In this document: piece by piece, positions 9,278 to 17,731 of the stretch
Layout: the number at the start of each line of letters is the position of its first letter
Numbering within the stretch: the stretch's first letter is position 1
Source: Chitinophaga cymbidii
Lineage (GTDB): Bacteria; Bacteroidota; Bacteroidia; Chitinophagales; Chitinophagaceae
Reading direction: 5' to 3'
NCBI RefSeq assembly: GCF_007992715.1
Contig: NZ_BKAU01000005.1
Location: 620,001 to 684,000, forward strand
DNA length: 64,000 nt
Program-made: the position numbers and the translations under genes
Notes under the pieces: generated by a model
What the model was told of the DNA's origin: nothing
The model's input: only the letters and a program-made list of their open reading frames with translations
The model's database searches: none

Positions 9278-9440
9278 ACGTAATTCGTTTTCAATTTCCA
9301 AATGTCAGGTAAAAATCTTTTTTGATTATAGATGTTTTTTTTGACGAGGATAACTAACTGATGCTAAGAGCAAAATTCGCCCGCCGAAAACCACCCCAGA
9401 AACAGGTGAGTTATGCACAGGATTTCCCCAAAAAATACCT

Positions 9441-9448
9441 TATCTTTG
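9441..9448 (+). promoter_or_regulatory. Bacteroidota -7 box upstream of a hairpin leader
   Basis: TATCTTTG matches TAnnTTTG. The predicted transcript would start near 9453 and soon meet a strong hairpin at 9477-9501 followed by a T-run, before the 403-aa gene at 9557. Confidence 0.45.
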
Positions 9449-9476
9449 CGTTTCGCAATTCACCCGAAAACTTACT

Positions 9477-9501
9477 AGCCCAGCATGCGAAGTGCTGGGC
9501 T
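9477..9501 (+). terminator. Terminator-like hairpin in the leader of the 403-aa gene
   Basis: AGCCCAGCA, a seven-base loop and TGCTGGGCT form a perfect nine-pair stem followed by TTTTGTTTTT. Its place between the promoter box at 9441 and the gene at 9557 suggests an attenuator or the end of a very short RNA. The rest of the intergenic stretch 9250-9556 holds only the two promoter boxes described; the 60-codon frame at 9361-9543 crosses the hairpin and is not believed. Confidence 0.7.
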
Positions 9502-9556
9502 TTTTGTTTTTATAAGGCAAAGGATAATTATATAGTAGATTGAAGTACAACTAATT

Positions 9557-10768
9557 ATGCATATGGATCAACTGAAATTGAAATTACAGGAGTATTACCA
9601 GCATTATCAGCAACTGGACAAAAAGCCCAGGAAAGCAGCAGGTACAGCAGTGAATAACCGCGTAGAGGAAATGGAAAGCGATATTCTGACCCAGTTCGGT
9701 TTACCGGTATCGAAACGCTTCGTACAGATCCTGCACGATTTTGTGCATCACAGTGTGGTGAACGACCAGTTGCTGGACTATGTCAGCCGCAAACTGAGAA
9801 CGGCTGCGCGCCGTTATCTGCTGTCGCCGGTCATGAGCGATCTGGACCAGCTGACGCAGGCGCGTGATCAGAAGAAAAGTCCGTACGACGTGTTGCCGGA
9901 ACTCGGCTGCCCGGTGCATGACTATGCTATTTTCCTGGTAGGGGAGTTACTGTACCGCCGTAACATGACGCCGCAGGACATCCTGGATGAGCTGAAGCGG
10001 GTGCAGCTGCACCGCGCCTGGGAAGACCTGCAGGTGCTCGGCAAAGTGCACAACTATTCCAGCCACGAACTGTACGCAAAGCTGAAAAAACAGGGGCTCC
10101 GGTTTGTGGATGATTTTATCCAGCAGCTGCGCCGCCAGGAGGTGGCCAAGCCGCAGAACAAGCGCCTGACGCCGGCGGAAGAAGGATACAAGCCGAATTA
10201 CCAGACCATCTCGAAAGTGCAGATAGAAGATATCGTGTTCGATGACAAGACCACGCCCAGTCTTTTCGGCAAGATCCGCAGCGGCAGAAGCTATTCGCGC
10301 ATTACCATCGGGCTGGAATTTTCCGAACTGAACCAGCTTTTGATGAGCAGCGGCGAGCTTGGCGTGGAGATCAGCAACGCTATTAAGAAACGCCTGGCTA
10401 ACCGCAGCGCGGAAAAACCAATGGTGATCGACATCAAGGCGGAGTTTGGCGAGCCGCTGAAGCTGGACAATTGTTATCTCGAAGTCTACAAGCCGCAGCA
10501 TAAAGAAGATGGTAAATGGACGGAGGACAAGGACGCTTTTTATTTTGTGGACAAGATCCTTTCCAAAAAGGAGTTCGACAAGAAAGCGAAGGAAGCGGAA
10601 GTGAAAACGAAGATCCAGGAATGCCTGGAGCTGATCGGCGGGTCTTACGTTTATTACCAGCGCCTGCGCCGCCTGGGCATCACGGACGATGAAGCCAAGC
10701 TGCGGGCCGGCTTGCAGGACGAGCTGCTGTTCAAACTGAGTTTTTACCTGAACAAGCTGAAGGATTAA
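9557..10768 (+). CDS. Conserved-looking cytoplasmic protein of unknown function (403 aa)
   Basis: I do not recognise a family. The protein has no signal peptide or membrane segment and is rich in charged helices. Residues 1-75 look alpha-helical (KLKLQEYYQHYQQLDKKPRK, then VNNRVEEMESDILTQFG). Residues 190-300 contain a more beta-like stretch around SRITIGLEFSELNQLLMSSG, and the C-terminus is helical and lysine-rich. Met3 at 9563 is an alternative start. The gene is monocistronic, between a terminator-like leader hairpin and a strong bidirectional terminator. Codon use and composition match neighbouring housekeeping genes, so it appears resident rather than recently acquired. Confidence 0.8.
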   Translation: MHMDQLKLKLQEYYQHYQQLDKKPRKAAGTAVNNRVEEMESDILTQFGLPVSKRFVQILHDFVHHSVVNDQLLDYVSRKLRTAARRYLLSPVMSDLDQLTQARDQKKSPYDVLPELGCPVHDYAIFLVGELLYRRNMTPQDILDELKRVQLHRAWEDLQVLGKVHNYSSHELYAKLKKQGLRFVDDFIQQLRRQEVAKPQNKRLTPAEEGYKPNYQTISKVQIEDIVFDDKTTPSLFGKIRSGRSYSRITIGLEFSELNQLLMSSGELGVEISNAIKKRLANRSAEKPMVIDIKAEFGEPLKLDNCYLEVYKPQHKEDGKWTEDKDAFYFVDKILSKKEFDKKAKEAEVKTKIQECLELIGGSYVYYQRLRRLGITDDEAKLRAGLQDELLFKLSFYLNKLKD

Positions 10769-10793
10769 CGGGCTTTTTCAGGCAATAAAAAAA

Positions 10794-10815
10794 CGGGGCA
10801 TGGTTCAATGCCCCG
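10794..10815. terminator. Bidirectional rho-independent terminator
   Basis: CGGGGCA, an eight-base loop and TGCCCCG form the stem, with seven A before it and seven T after it. It serves the 403-aa gene and the convergent gene at 10827. Confidence 0.88.
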
Positions 10816-10826
10816 TTTTTTTGTTT

Positions 10827-13262
10827 TTAGAAGTTCTTTTCTACCCGTCCAACTCTGCCGTACTGGTCCATTGCTTCCAGCACTACGTGATAGTTCTTTG
10901 TAAAGTCGTTGTTATAGAACGTGAAGCGGGCGGTATTGTTCGTTGTGTCGATCTTCAGGTTCGCGTTCCAGTAGAGCGTCAGGCGCTTGTCGGGCAGGCG
11001 GTGCACTTCTTTCTTCACGGCATAATCCGGGTTGTAGAATTCTTTCAGGATGCGGTAGCCGCCTTTCTTCATCATTTCCATGCCTTTGGCGGTAGGATCG
11101 GGACGGGAATCGCCGCCTCTGCGGGTCCATATCGCGATGGCGCCATTCGCGCCGCCGAAGCCTCCCATGAAGGGCGGGCGGTATACTTTGATCAGCGCTA
11201 CGTCCGCCATGGGAATGTTTGCTACGGTTTGTATGTCCACCGGCATCTGGTCCAGGAACACGCCGGGAGCGCCGCCGCGCCAGGAGAGGGATGGGCTGTT
11301 GATATCGCCGTTGATCTGCAGGCCGGGCACCCTGGCCTGGAGGTACTGGAATACGTTGAAGGAAGTGGGATTTTCCTGCGTCAGATCAAAAGTATAACCA
11401 TTGTCGCTGGAGAACATGCCGGTAGCGTAACGTTTGTCCGTACTCTCCGCCGCGGTAGGTTTTTTCGCGTTGATGTTCACTTCTTTCAGGTAGATGGTGC
11501 GGTTCGTGATCGTGCGGTTCACGCTGTTGCCTTCGCTGACCGTTGCCAGGTAATTCTTCAGTATGCGGCTGTCGACAGGCGGCGGCGGTAACAACGGCAT
11601 CGGCGTTTTAACCGGCGCATATATGTCAAAGAAGTGGCGGTCGAATTCCACATCTACATCTTTCCATTTTTTATTGGCCATATTTCCCTGGAAGTAGATA
11701 TTGGCCGTATCGCTGAAGAGCATGTTCTCCAGCAGGAACCGCCCTTTGGAATCCACCGGTGCGGAGGCGATGGCGGTGGAGCTGTCTACCGGTATGCGGA
11801 TGAGGAAGCTCACCTGTCCGTCCGTCATCGGATTGCGGCCGGTCGTAAAGGCGGTGCCGGTGATGGAAATGCCCTGTTCGTACGGGTAACGTATTTCCGG
11901 GTATTTGTCGTTGATGATCTCCTCCCAGGAAAAGCGCCGCCATCCGTTGGTGAGCATCACAAGATCGAGCGCCTGCAAGGTGCTGGCGCTGTCGTTGCGG
12001 AAGTACCAGTAAGGGTTGTGCACATAACCATGCAGGTCGGATGTGAGCAGCCCGTGCGTGATGATATTGTTGGCGTTGGGGTCCCTCGGCACCTGGTCGG
12101 CGTCAGTAACGGATACGCTTACACGGCCTCTCATGGAATCGGGTACCTGCAATACCAGTTCTGTTCTTTCACGCGGTCCTTTATTGAGTTCCTGCGGGTC
12201 CAGGAAGAAGTCCAGCGTATCGGTCTTCTGGTTGATGTATACGATGCGCTCGCTCAGCGGGCGGCCCGTTTTGTCGAATATCGTCAGTTGCAGGATGCCG
12301 GAGGGCAGGTCTTTGGCGGGTATCAGCCCGCTTACTTTTCCTTCCTCGATGTTCAGCATGGCCCTGTACACCATCTGGTTCTGCATCTGCGCGACCAGCA
12401 TCAGTTCATTGTGACTGGTATCCAGTCCGTGATAGCCTGTAAGATAAAAAACGCGGGCGCCGCGGTTGAATACTTTCAGCGCAAGCCCGGATGCTTTCAC
12501 AGCGGGCAGCGGGAAGTTCTTTTGCTGGCCGCTGGCGGATTGCACCACTGCTTTGTAGGTTTCGCCTGCTACCGGTTTCAGCTCAAAGGAGCCCATGCCG
12601 TCATGCACCGTTTCTATCACCGCTACCTGTTCATCTTTGCTGTTGCGCACTACGCCGGCTACTTTGATAGGGTAGCCGTTTTCGTCGATGGCCTTGAAGG
12701 CCACGGTGCTGTTCACTTCCTGGATGAGGTCGCCGCCTTCAGGGAAAAACTGCACCGAATAATTCTTGGCGGCGGGCTTTTCGGTGGCGGCGGTATTCTT
12801 TGGATCGAGGATCTGTATGTTGCGGTAAAAAAGGAAGGTGGAATCGAAGTTGAGCATCCAGGCGGTATATGCTCTCACCTGATAAAGTCCGGGCTTGATG
12901 CTTTCCGGCAGCTGGAACTCGCCGGCCGCGCCGCCTTCATAAGCCAGCACCAGCTCTTTCTGCACAACAGCGCCTTTCGCGTCCCGCAGCTCCGCATAAA
13001 GGTTGCGGGCGCCGAGGGCGGGCAGGTTGTTCAGCGTAATATATGCGGAGAACCACATGGTTTCCCCCGGGGCATAATAATCTTTGTCGAAGTGGAGGTA
13101 AACCTTCTCCTGCGGATAGTTTTGCGTGAATTTCTGTAGTGCGAGTACGATCCTGTCCGTCCAGTCATCAGGTAATTTAAAACCCATTGCTCCCCAGGTA
13201 CCGGTGGCCAGGAGGCCGACGATCAACAGGTTACGTAGTTTAAGCAGGGACTTGCGTTGCAT
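10827..13262 (-). CDS. Exported MG2-like/TonB plug-domain protein
   Basis: An 811-residue exported protein with an N-terminal signal segment (MQRKSLLKLRNLLIVGLLAT). It has a macroglobulin-like MG2 region (about residues 50-140, with EKVYLHFDKDYYAPGETMWF and an Ig-like fold pattern) and further beta-rich domains. Near residues 640-710 is a TonB plug-like segment (FQYLQARVPGLQINGDINSP, then VFLDQMPVDIQTVANIPMAD). There is no transmembrane barrel after the plug, so it is not a classical receptor. This architecture is common in Bacteroidota; it may interact with the TonB/envelope machinery. Substrate and partner are unknown. The gene stands alone and ends in a shared terminator. Confidence 0.78.
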   Translation of the reverse strand: MQRKSLLKLRNLLIVGLLATGTWGAMGFKLPDDWTDRIVLALQKFTQNYPQEKVYLHFDKDYYAPGETMWFSAYITLNNLPALGARNLYAELRDAKGAVVQKELVLAYEGGAAGEFQLPESIKPGLYQVRAYTAWMLNFDSTFLFYRNIQILDPKNTAATEKPAAKNYSVQFFPEGGDLIQEVNSTVAFKAIDENGYPIKVAGVVRNSKDEQVAVIETVHDGMGSFELKPVAGETYKAVVQSASGQQKNFPLPAVKASGLALKVFNRGARVFYLTGYHGLDTSHNELMLVAQMQNQMVYRAMLNIEEGKVSGLIPAKDLPSGILQLTIFDKTGRPLSERIVYINQKTDTLDFFLDPQELNKGPRERTELVLQVPDSMRGRVSVSVTDADQVPRDPNANNIITHGLLTSDLHGYVHNPYWYFRNDSASTLQALDLVMLTNGWRRFSWEEIINDKYPEIRYPYEQGISITGTAFTTGRNPMTDGQVSFLIRIPVDSSTAIASAPVDSKGRFLLENMLFSDTANIYFQGNMANKKWKDVDVEFDRHFFDIYAPVKTPMPLLPPPPVDSRILKNYLATVSEGNSVNRTITNRTIYLKEVNINAKKPTAAESTDKRYATGMFSSDNGYTFDLTQENPTSFNVFQYLQARVPGLQINGDINSPSLSWRGGAPGVFLDQMPVDIQTVANIPMADVALIKVYRPPFMGGFGGANGAIAIWTRRGGDSRPDPTAKGMEMMKKGGYRILKEFYNPDYAVKKEVHRLPDKRLTLYWNANLKIDTTNNTARFTFYNNDFTKNYHVVLEAMDQYGRVGRVEKNF

Positions 13263-13402
13263 GGCGTTGGCTGTCTTTTAAAGACAACAAGATAATGAAT
13301 TACGAATAATTAGTAGAAAGGAATTATCAGATTTTAACATTTCCTTTTTGGGCTATTAAGTGCGAAATTCGCCGCAATATGATGCAGAAAGATGAAAAAG
13401 GC

Positions 13403-14662
13403 ATGAACAGGCTGGTAGTGATCGGGGGCGGAGCGGCCGGTTTCTTTTGCGCGGTGAATGCGGCAAGGCTGCATCCGCAACTGGAAGTACGCCTGCTGGA
13501 AAAAACGAACAAGCTGTTATCCAAAGTGAAAGTTTCCGGCGGCGGGCGCTGCAATGTAACGCATGCGCTGAGCAGCATCCCGGAGATGGCGAAGCGTTAT
13601 CCCCGCGGCACGCAGTTCCTCAAAAAATCTTTCGTCCGCTTTTTCGTGCCGGACACGGTCCGCTGGTTCGGCGAAAGAGGCGTACAGCTGAAAACCGAGG
13701 ATGACGGGAGGATGTTCCCGGTAACGGACAGCTCGCAGACGATCATCGACTGCCTCTTGCGGGAAGCGGACCGGTATGGCGTGAAGGTGCAGATGCAGTC
13801 GGAAGTATCGGGGATCACCCGGCGAGGGGAGGAGTGGATCATTCAATTGCGGGATGGCAATACCATTTCCGCCCGTTACGTTTGTGTGGCGGCCGGAGGA
13901 TATGCGCAGGCTGAGAAGTTCGGCTGGTTGCGGGAGCTGGGGCATACGATAGAGCCGCCGGCGCCTTCGCTGTTTACGTTCAACATGCCGCAAAATCCCG
14001 TTACAGCGTTGATGGGCGTGTCTGTACCGGATGCACAGCTGAAGATCGCGGGTTTGAAGCTGCAGGAATCCGGCCCGCTGCTGATCACGCATTGGGGAAT
14101 GAGCGGGCCCGCGGTATTGCGTTTGTCCGCCTGGGGCGCGCGCCTGCTGCAAAGCCTGCAATATACGTTCACGTTACTGGTCAACTGGCTGCCAGCCTAT
14201 CATGAAAGCTCGCTGCGCGATGCCTGGCCGGAGCTGCGGTTGAGCATGGGCGGACAAATGATCTATACCAAAAATCCCTTCGGCCTGCCGCAACGGCTCT
14301 GGCATTTTCTCTTACAACAGTCAGGCATAAACGAAAATGCACGGTGGGCCGAGCTGCCCGCCAAAGAGCAGAACAAACTGATCCGCTGCCTCACGGGCAT
14401 GGAGTTCCCGGTGAAAGGAAAAACAACATTCAAGGAAGAATTTGTGACCTGCGGCGGCGTCCGCCTGTCCGAGATCAATCCGGATACGATGGAAAGCAGG
14501 ATGGTACCCGGTTTATTCTTTGCCGGTGAAGTGATGGATGTGGACGGTATTACGGGGGGATTTAATTTCCAGCATGCGTGGACGAGCGGGTGGATAGCGG
14601 CGGGGTTAAAACAAACTGATCCCCACCTGCCAGCCCAGCCAGGCGCCCTTTCCGGCCGATAG
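13403..14662 (+). CDS. HI0933/YhiN-family FAD-dependent flavoprotein
   Basis: A 419-residue NAD(P)/FAD oxidoreductase of the HI0933 (YhiN/BaiN-like) family. The N-terminal Rossmann motif VVIGGGAAGFFCA lies at about residues 4-16, followed by the family hallmark KVKVSGGGRCNVTHA and, near the C-terminus, FFAGEVMDVDGITGGFNFQ. An in-frame ATG at 13379 would add eight residues; I prefer 13403 because the flavin fold begins right after it. Substrate is unknown. The last 57 bases overlap the convergent surface-repeat gene; the C-terminus carries about 20 residues beyond the usual family end. Confidence 0.88.
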   Translation: MNRLVVIGGGAAGFFCAVNAARLHPQLEVRLLEKTNKLLSKVKVSGGGRCNVTHALSSIPEMAKRYPRGTQFLKKSFVRFFVPDTVRWFGERGVQLKTEDDGRMFPVTDSSQTIIDCLLREADRYGVKVQMQSEVSGITRRGEEWIIQLRDGNTISARYVCVAAGGYAQAEKFGWLRELGHTIEPPAPSLFTFNMPQNPVTALMGVSVPDAQLKIAGLKLQESGPLLITHWGMSGPAVLRLSAWGARLLQSLQYTFTLLVNWLPAYHESSLRDAWPELRLSMGGQMIYTKNPFGLPQRLWHFLLQQSGINENARWAELPAKEQNKLIRCLTGMEFPVKGKTTFKEEFVTCGGVRLSEINPDTMESRMVPGLFFAGEVMDVDGITGGFNFQHAWTSGWIAAGLKQTDPHLPAQPGALSGR

Positions 14663-16618
14663 CTTCGGATCTTTGAATTTCTCGCTGTAGGAAACCGCCG
14701 GCCCCGCATGCACAGAAAACCACTTCGCCGGCTGAAAGTGCGCGAAGGGCTGAAACCGGTACACCTGTCCGAGTGACTTCCATGAAGAAGAAAAGATGTT
14801 CTGCTGTAATACTTCCGCCGTTACCGAGAACCGCCGGTTGATATCGAATACATGCCCGATCCCCAACCCCAGCGCGTGCCGCTTCTCCCCGGGATCATAA
14901 CCGCCCGCCAGCATCGTGTAGAACTTGCGGAGGCCGCTTTTGAAACTAAGCTGCACCGGCATAAACTCGTTTGCAGCGACCGACAATTTATAATATCCGC
15001 CTCTCCTGACAATGTTCACCAGCCCAATGCCATAACCGGAAGAAGTATCCGCGATGTTGATCGCGCCGATCTGCATGCCTTTCAGATGACGGGCATAATT
15101 AAAAAGCAGGCCCAATTGCAAGCCGCGCACGGTGCCTTTGCTGTGATTGGCCAGTGCCGCGATCTGTGCGCCATGCAGACTGTCCCCTGCATTATTGGCT
15201 ACACCGGCGAGCTGCAAGCCGTTAAATGATTTTCCCGTATGATTGAACACGCCCGCGATGGCCGCGCCGGTCTGACCGCCATGATTGAAGTTGCCAAGCC
15301 CCGCCGCCTGTATTCCGCCGGCAGGCCCATCAACATAATTCATCAACCCCGCCGCCTGTAATCCGCCGGCAGGCCCGTCCACATAATTCATCAGCCCCGC
15401 CGCCTGTAATCCGCTGGCAGGCCCGTCCACATAATTCAGCAATCCCGCCGCCTGTATTCCCTGCATGCTGTCCGCCGCCGTATTGATCAACCCCGCAAAC
15501 TGCGCCCCCCGCATCTTTCTGCCGGAGCGGTTGATCAGCCCTGCCGCCTGCATGCCCGTCATATCCCCGAGCGCACGGTTCAGTAAGCCGGCAACCTGCG
15601 CGCCCGTCACCGTATCATTGGCGATGTTCATGACGCCCGCCGCCTGTGAGCCGTTGACGGATTTCATCACATGGTTTACACCACCTGCCGCCTGTCCGCC
15701 TGTCATGCTGCCGCCGACGATGTTGAAGATACCCGCGGCCTGTACGTACTGCACATCTCTTTTGTTGATATTGAACCCGCCCGCTACTTCCGCGCCGTCC
15801 AGCCCCGCGGAATAGCCGCCTACGAGGTTCAGCGACACCTTGTTCACCACCTGGCCCGCCATTTTTCCGTGCGAGCCCACAGATGGAACGATCGATGACT
15901 GGAAAGGCTTGCTGGCAAAGAACTTCGAAATGTTCTGCGTCTGCCTTCTCAATCCCTCGGAAAGCAAGCGTTTGCCGATCCATGTTTTGTCCACCTGGTC
16001 CGATACCGTGAATTCCTTCAGCAGTACAGGTTTGGCGGGAGCGATGGTCAGTGATATTTCGCGGTCGAAGCCCGGCATTACATACAGGGCGGTGTCCATG
16101 TACAGTTCTTTGCTTACCGTCAGCTGCACCGAAGGCTGCCGCCCGCGGTCCTTTAACCGGAGGTGAAAGTATCCCGATCCGTCGGTAAACGTGGAAAGCA
16201 GTGTGGCCCGTTCGTAGATGCTGGCGTTGGATACGGCCTGACCGTTTTCGCGGTCGCGCACATATCCGCTGATGATGTAATTCCGTTCGCGGAAGCCTTC
16301 CGCGCGCCGGAGGATGATGTTGTCGCCGGATTCCACGTACTGGATGCCTGCGTTGAACAGAAGGTCCAGCACTTGTTTGATGCTTTTATGGCTCACGTTG
16401 AGGGTTACGAGGCTGTCTTTGCGGAAAGGCGCGCCGATATACGAAAAATTCACCCGGCCCTGGCGGGAGATCTGCTGCAATACAGTATCCACCGGCTGAT
16501 TGTGGACCCGGATGGAAACGGTTTTGCCGAGCGGCTGCTGGGCGAACGCCCCGGTGGCTGACAGTACGCAGGATGTTATAAGGAGAATGCTTTTCAATAC
16601 GACGGAGGGTTTGTACAT
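14606..16618 (-). CDS. STN + CarboxypepD_reg protein with LA_2272-like surface repeats
   Basis: A 670-residue exported protein. After a signal peptide (residues 1-26) comes a secretin/TonB short N-terminal (STN) domain (about 32-105, TVSIRVHNQPVDTVLQQISR). A CarboxypepD_reg-like domain follows (about 112-190, ISGYVRDRENGQAVSNASIY). Then about 300 residues of glycine/asparagine-rich repeats occur, of the type G-x-Q-A-A-G-L-x-N, as in LA_2272-type surface-repeat proteins. The C-terminus (about 560-670) looks like a small outer-membrane beta structure. The plug and barrel that normally follow STN are absent. Three units are near-identical 48-bp direct repeats. Function unknown; location probably the outer membrane or cell surface. 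Confidence 0.8.
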   Translation of the reverse strand: MYKPSVVLKSILLITSCVLSATGAFAQQPLGKTVSIRVHNQPVDTVLQQISRQGRVNFSYIGAPFRKDSLVTLNVSHKSIKQVLDLLFNAGIQYVESGDNIILRRAEGFRERNYIISGYVRDRENGQAVSNASIYERATLLSTFTDGSGYFHLRLKDRGRQPSVQLTVSKELYMDTALYVMPGFDREISLTIAPAKPVLLKEFTVSDQVDKTWIGKRLLSEGLRRQTQNISKFFASKPFQSSIVPSVGSHGKMAGQVVNKVSLNLVGGYSAGLDGAEVAGGFNINKRDVQYVQAAGIFNIVGGSMTGGQAAGGVNHVMKSVNGSQAAGVMNIANDTVTGAQVAGLLNRALGDMTGMQAAGLINRSGRKMRGAQFAGLINTAADSMQGIQAAGLLNYVDGPASGLQAAGLMNYVDGPAGGLQAAGLMNYVDGPAGGIQAAGLGNFNHGGQTGAAIAGVFNHTGKSFNGLQLAGVANNAGDSLHGAQIAALANHSKGTVRGLQLGLLFNYARHLKGMQIGAINIADTSSGYGIGLVNIVRRGGYYKLSVAANEFMPVQLSFKSGLRKFYTMLAGGYDPGEKRHALGLGIGHVFDINRRFSVTAEVLQQNIFSSSWKSLGQVYRFQPFAHFQPAKWFSVHAGPAVSYSEKFKDPKLSAGKGAWLGWQVGISLF
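15303..15446. repeat. Three 48-bp in-frame tandem repeats
   Basis: Units begin at 15303, 15351 and 15399, with a fourth partial match starting at 15447. Each encodes a 16-residue unit of the form LQAAGLMN-YVDGPAGG on the minus strand. The units differ at only a few bases, so copy number may vary by slippage or recombination. Confidence 0.88.
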
Positions 16619-16625
16619 AGCGGGC

Positions 16626-16652
16626 GCCGGAACTGTCTTTTTCAGTTCCGGC
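16626..16652 (-). promoter_or_regulatory. Leader hairpin between promoter and start codon
   Basis: GCCGGAACTG and CAGTTCCGGC form a perfect ten-pair stem with a seven-base loop. It lies just after the -7 box at 16656 and seven bases before the ATG of the surface-repeat gene. The message would begin at or very near the 5' base of this hairpin. Confidence 0.6.
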
Positions 16653-16655
16653 GGC

Positions 16656-16663
16656 CAAAATTA
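16656..16663 (-). promoter_or_regulatory. Bacteroidota -7 box for the surface-repeat gene
   Basis: On the minus strand TAATTTTG matches TAnnTTTG, 37 bases upstream of the ATG at 16618. Confidence 0.5.
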
Positions 16664-16705
16664 GGGTAAAACAGGTAAAAGGTGCGTGCGGTTTTGTACA
16701 AACGG

Positions 16706-17302
16706 TCAGAAGAGCCCGGCTTTTATGCCAAGATGAAAAGCGGGAGCGCTGAGCCTGGCATCGGTGATGCCTGCACGGGAACCGGTGCCGAATGTCTGCC
16801 GCCATGATCCGCCGGCAATAACACGCAGGTAGCGGGTGATGTTCAGCTCCGCGTTGATGAATGGTTCCGCCACCGCGAACCCGCTTCTCACATGCACCTC
16901 GTCACGGCCCTTATCATACCCCGTCCGCTGCGAAACGCCGCCGCCGCCGACCAGCGCACCGGCAGACCAGTGGATCAGCCTGTCTGACTGAAACACATAT
17001 TCAAATACGCCCCCCGTATACCATAAGCCCCACTGGCGGTCCGTTTGTCCGGGTACATCTATGCGGTTCGCGAGGGAATACCCCGCCGCGCCAAGCAATA
17101 TCTTTTTATTGAGGAATACGCCGCCGTAACCGCCCGTCAGCACGGCGAACTTTCCGTCTACCGCGGTGATCTTTCCCTGTAATGCGCCGTATGCGCCGAG
17201 GGTGGAGGGTTTGCCCGCCCGGTTGGATAAGGATTCGATGTGTTGTGCTTTCGCAAAGTGGCTGAGCAGGAGCACTGCGCAAACCAGCATGATCTGTTTC
17301 AT
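16706..17302 (-). CDS. Small exported protein, probably an outer-membrane beta-barrel
   Basis: A 198-residue protein with a clear signal peptide (MKQIMLVCAVLLLSHFAKAQ, likely cut after residue 19). The mature part is glycine- and aromatic-rich with alternating patterns (AVLTGGYGGVFLNKKILLGAAGY, ending in FHLGIKAGLF), as in small eight-stranded barrels. I do not recognise a named family. A TTG at 17359 extends the frame by 19 residues, but the signal peptide begins at the ATG at 17302. It is followed downstream on the same strand by the surface-repeat gene, which has its own promoter box. Confidence 0.72.
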   Translation of the reverse strand: MKQIMLVCAVLLLSHFAKAQHIESLSNRAGKPSTLGAYGALQGKITAVDGKFAVLTGGYGGVFLNKKILLGAAGYSLANRIDVPGQTDRQWGLWYTGGVFEYVFQSDRLIHWSAGALVGGGGVSQRTGYDKGRDEVHVRSGFAVAEPFINAELNITRYLRVIAGGSWRQTFGTGSRAGITDARLSAPAFHLGIKAGLF

Positions 17303-17496
17303 ATAGTGTTCTTTTTGTGGTTTCTGCATATATGACGGAGAAATCTGCAGGTACCCCAAAAGGCGGACGATATTTTTTTTGAGATGAATGAACAGGCTGA
17401 ACAGGCGGGTATCAAAATGAACAAAATGGTATATGGCTGTATAAGGGAGAATGGATAAATTAATGACAGTATTTCATCACCCACAATCTAATAGTT

Positions 17497-17712
17497 ATGC
17501 AAAACGATCTGTTTACACAATTTGGCTGCCGGGAGCTGGATGCCCGGGAACTAAAAGACATTCAGGGAGGCGGTTACATCGGTGACCTGATCACGGTTGT
17601 GAAAGCCGGTTACTTCCTCACAAAGGGATTTGCAGTGAATGTGCCGCTGGCAGGGCCACTGGCCGTATCACTGTTAACAGCGTTCGTTGATCCGGTGGTA
17701 AACGCCGCCTGA
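17497..17712 (+). CDS. Putative double-glycine leader peptide (bacteriocin-like precursor)
   Basis: A 71-residue peptide. Residues 14-25 read LDARELKDIQGG, a near-perfect match to the double-glycine leader consensus LSxxELxxIxGG recognised by C39 peptidase/ABC exporters. Cleavage after Gly25 would release a hydrophobic, cysteine-free 46-residue peptide with two likely helices split by NVPLAGP. The only Cys (residue 11) is in the leader. A strong terminator follows 19 bases after the stop, so it is a monocistronic unit. No C39 transporter, immunity gene or modification enzyme is in the window, so export would depend on a system elsewhere. I infer a secreted bacteriocin or signalling peptide; activity is unproven. 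Confidence 0.65.
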   Translation: MQNDLFTQFGCRELDARELKDIQGGGYIGDLITVVKAGYFLTKGFAVNVPLAGPLAVSLLTAFVDPVVNAA

Positions 17713-17731
17713 CGAATAGGGATTGCAGGGA

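Noticed and set aside
9361..9543. 60-codon frame between tRNA-His and the 403-aa gene
   Set aside because: It runs through the promoter box and the terminator-like hairpin and encodes the hairpin as residues; no start signal or family.
15303..15446. Possible CRISPR array in the 48-bp repeats
   Set aside because: Units are contiguous, in frame, and encode protein repeats; there are no spacers and no cas genes.
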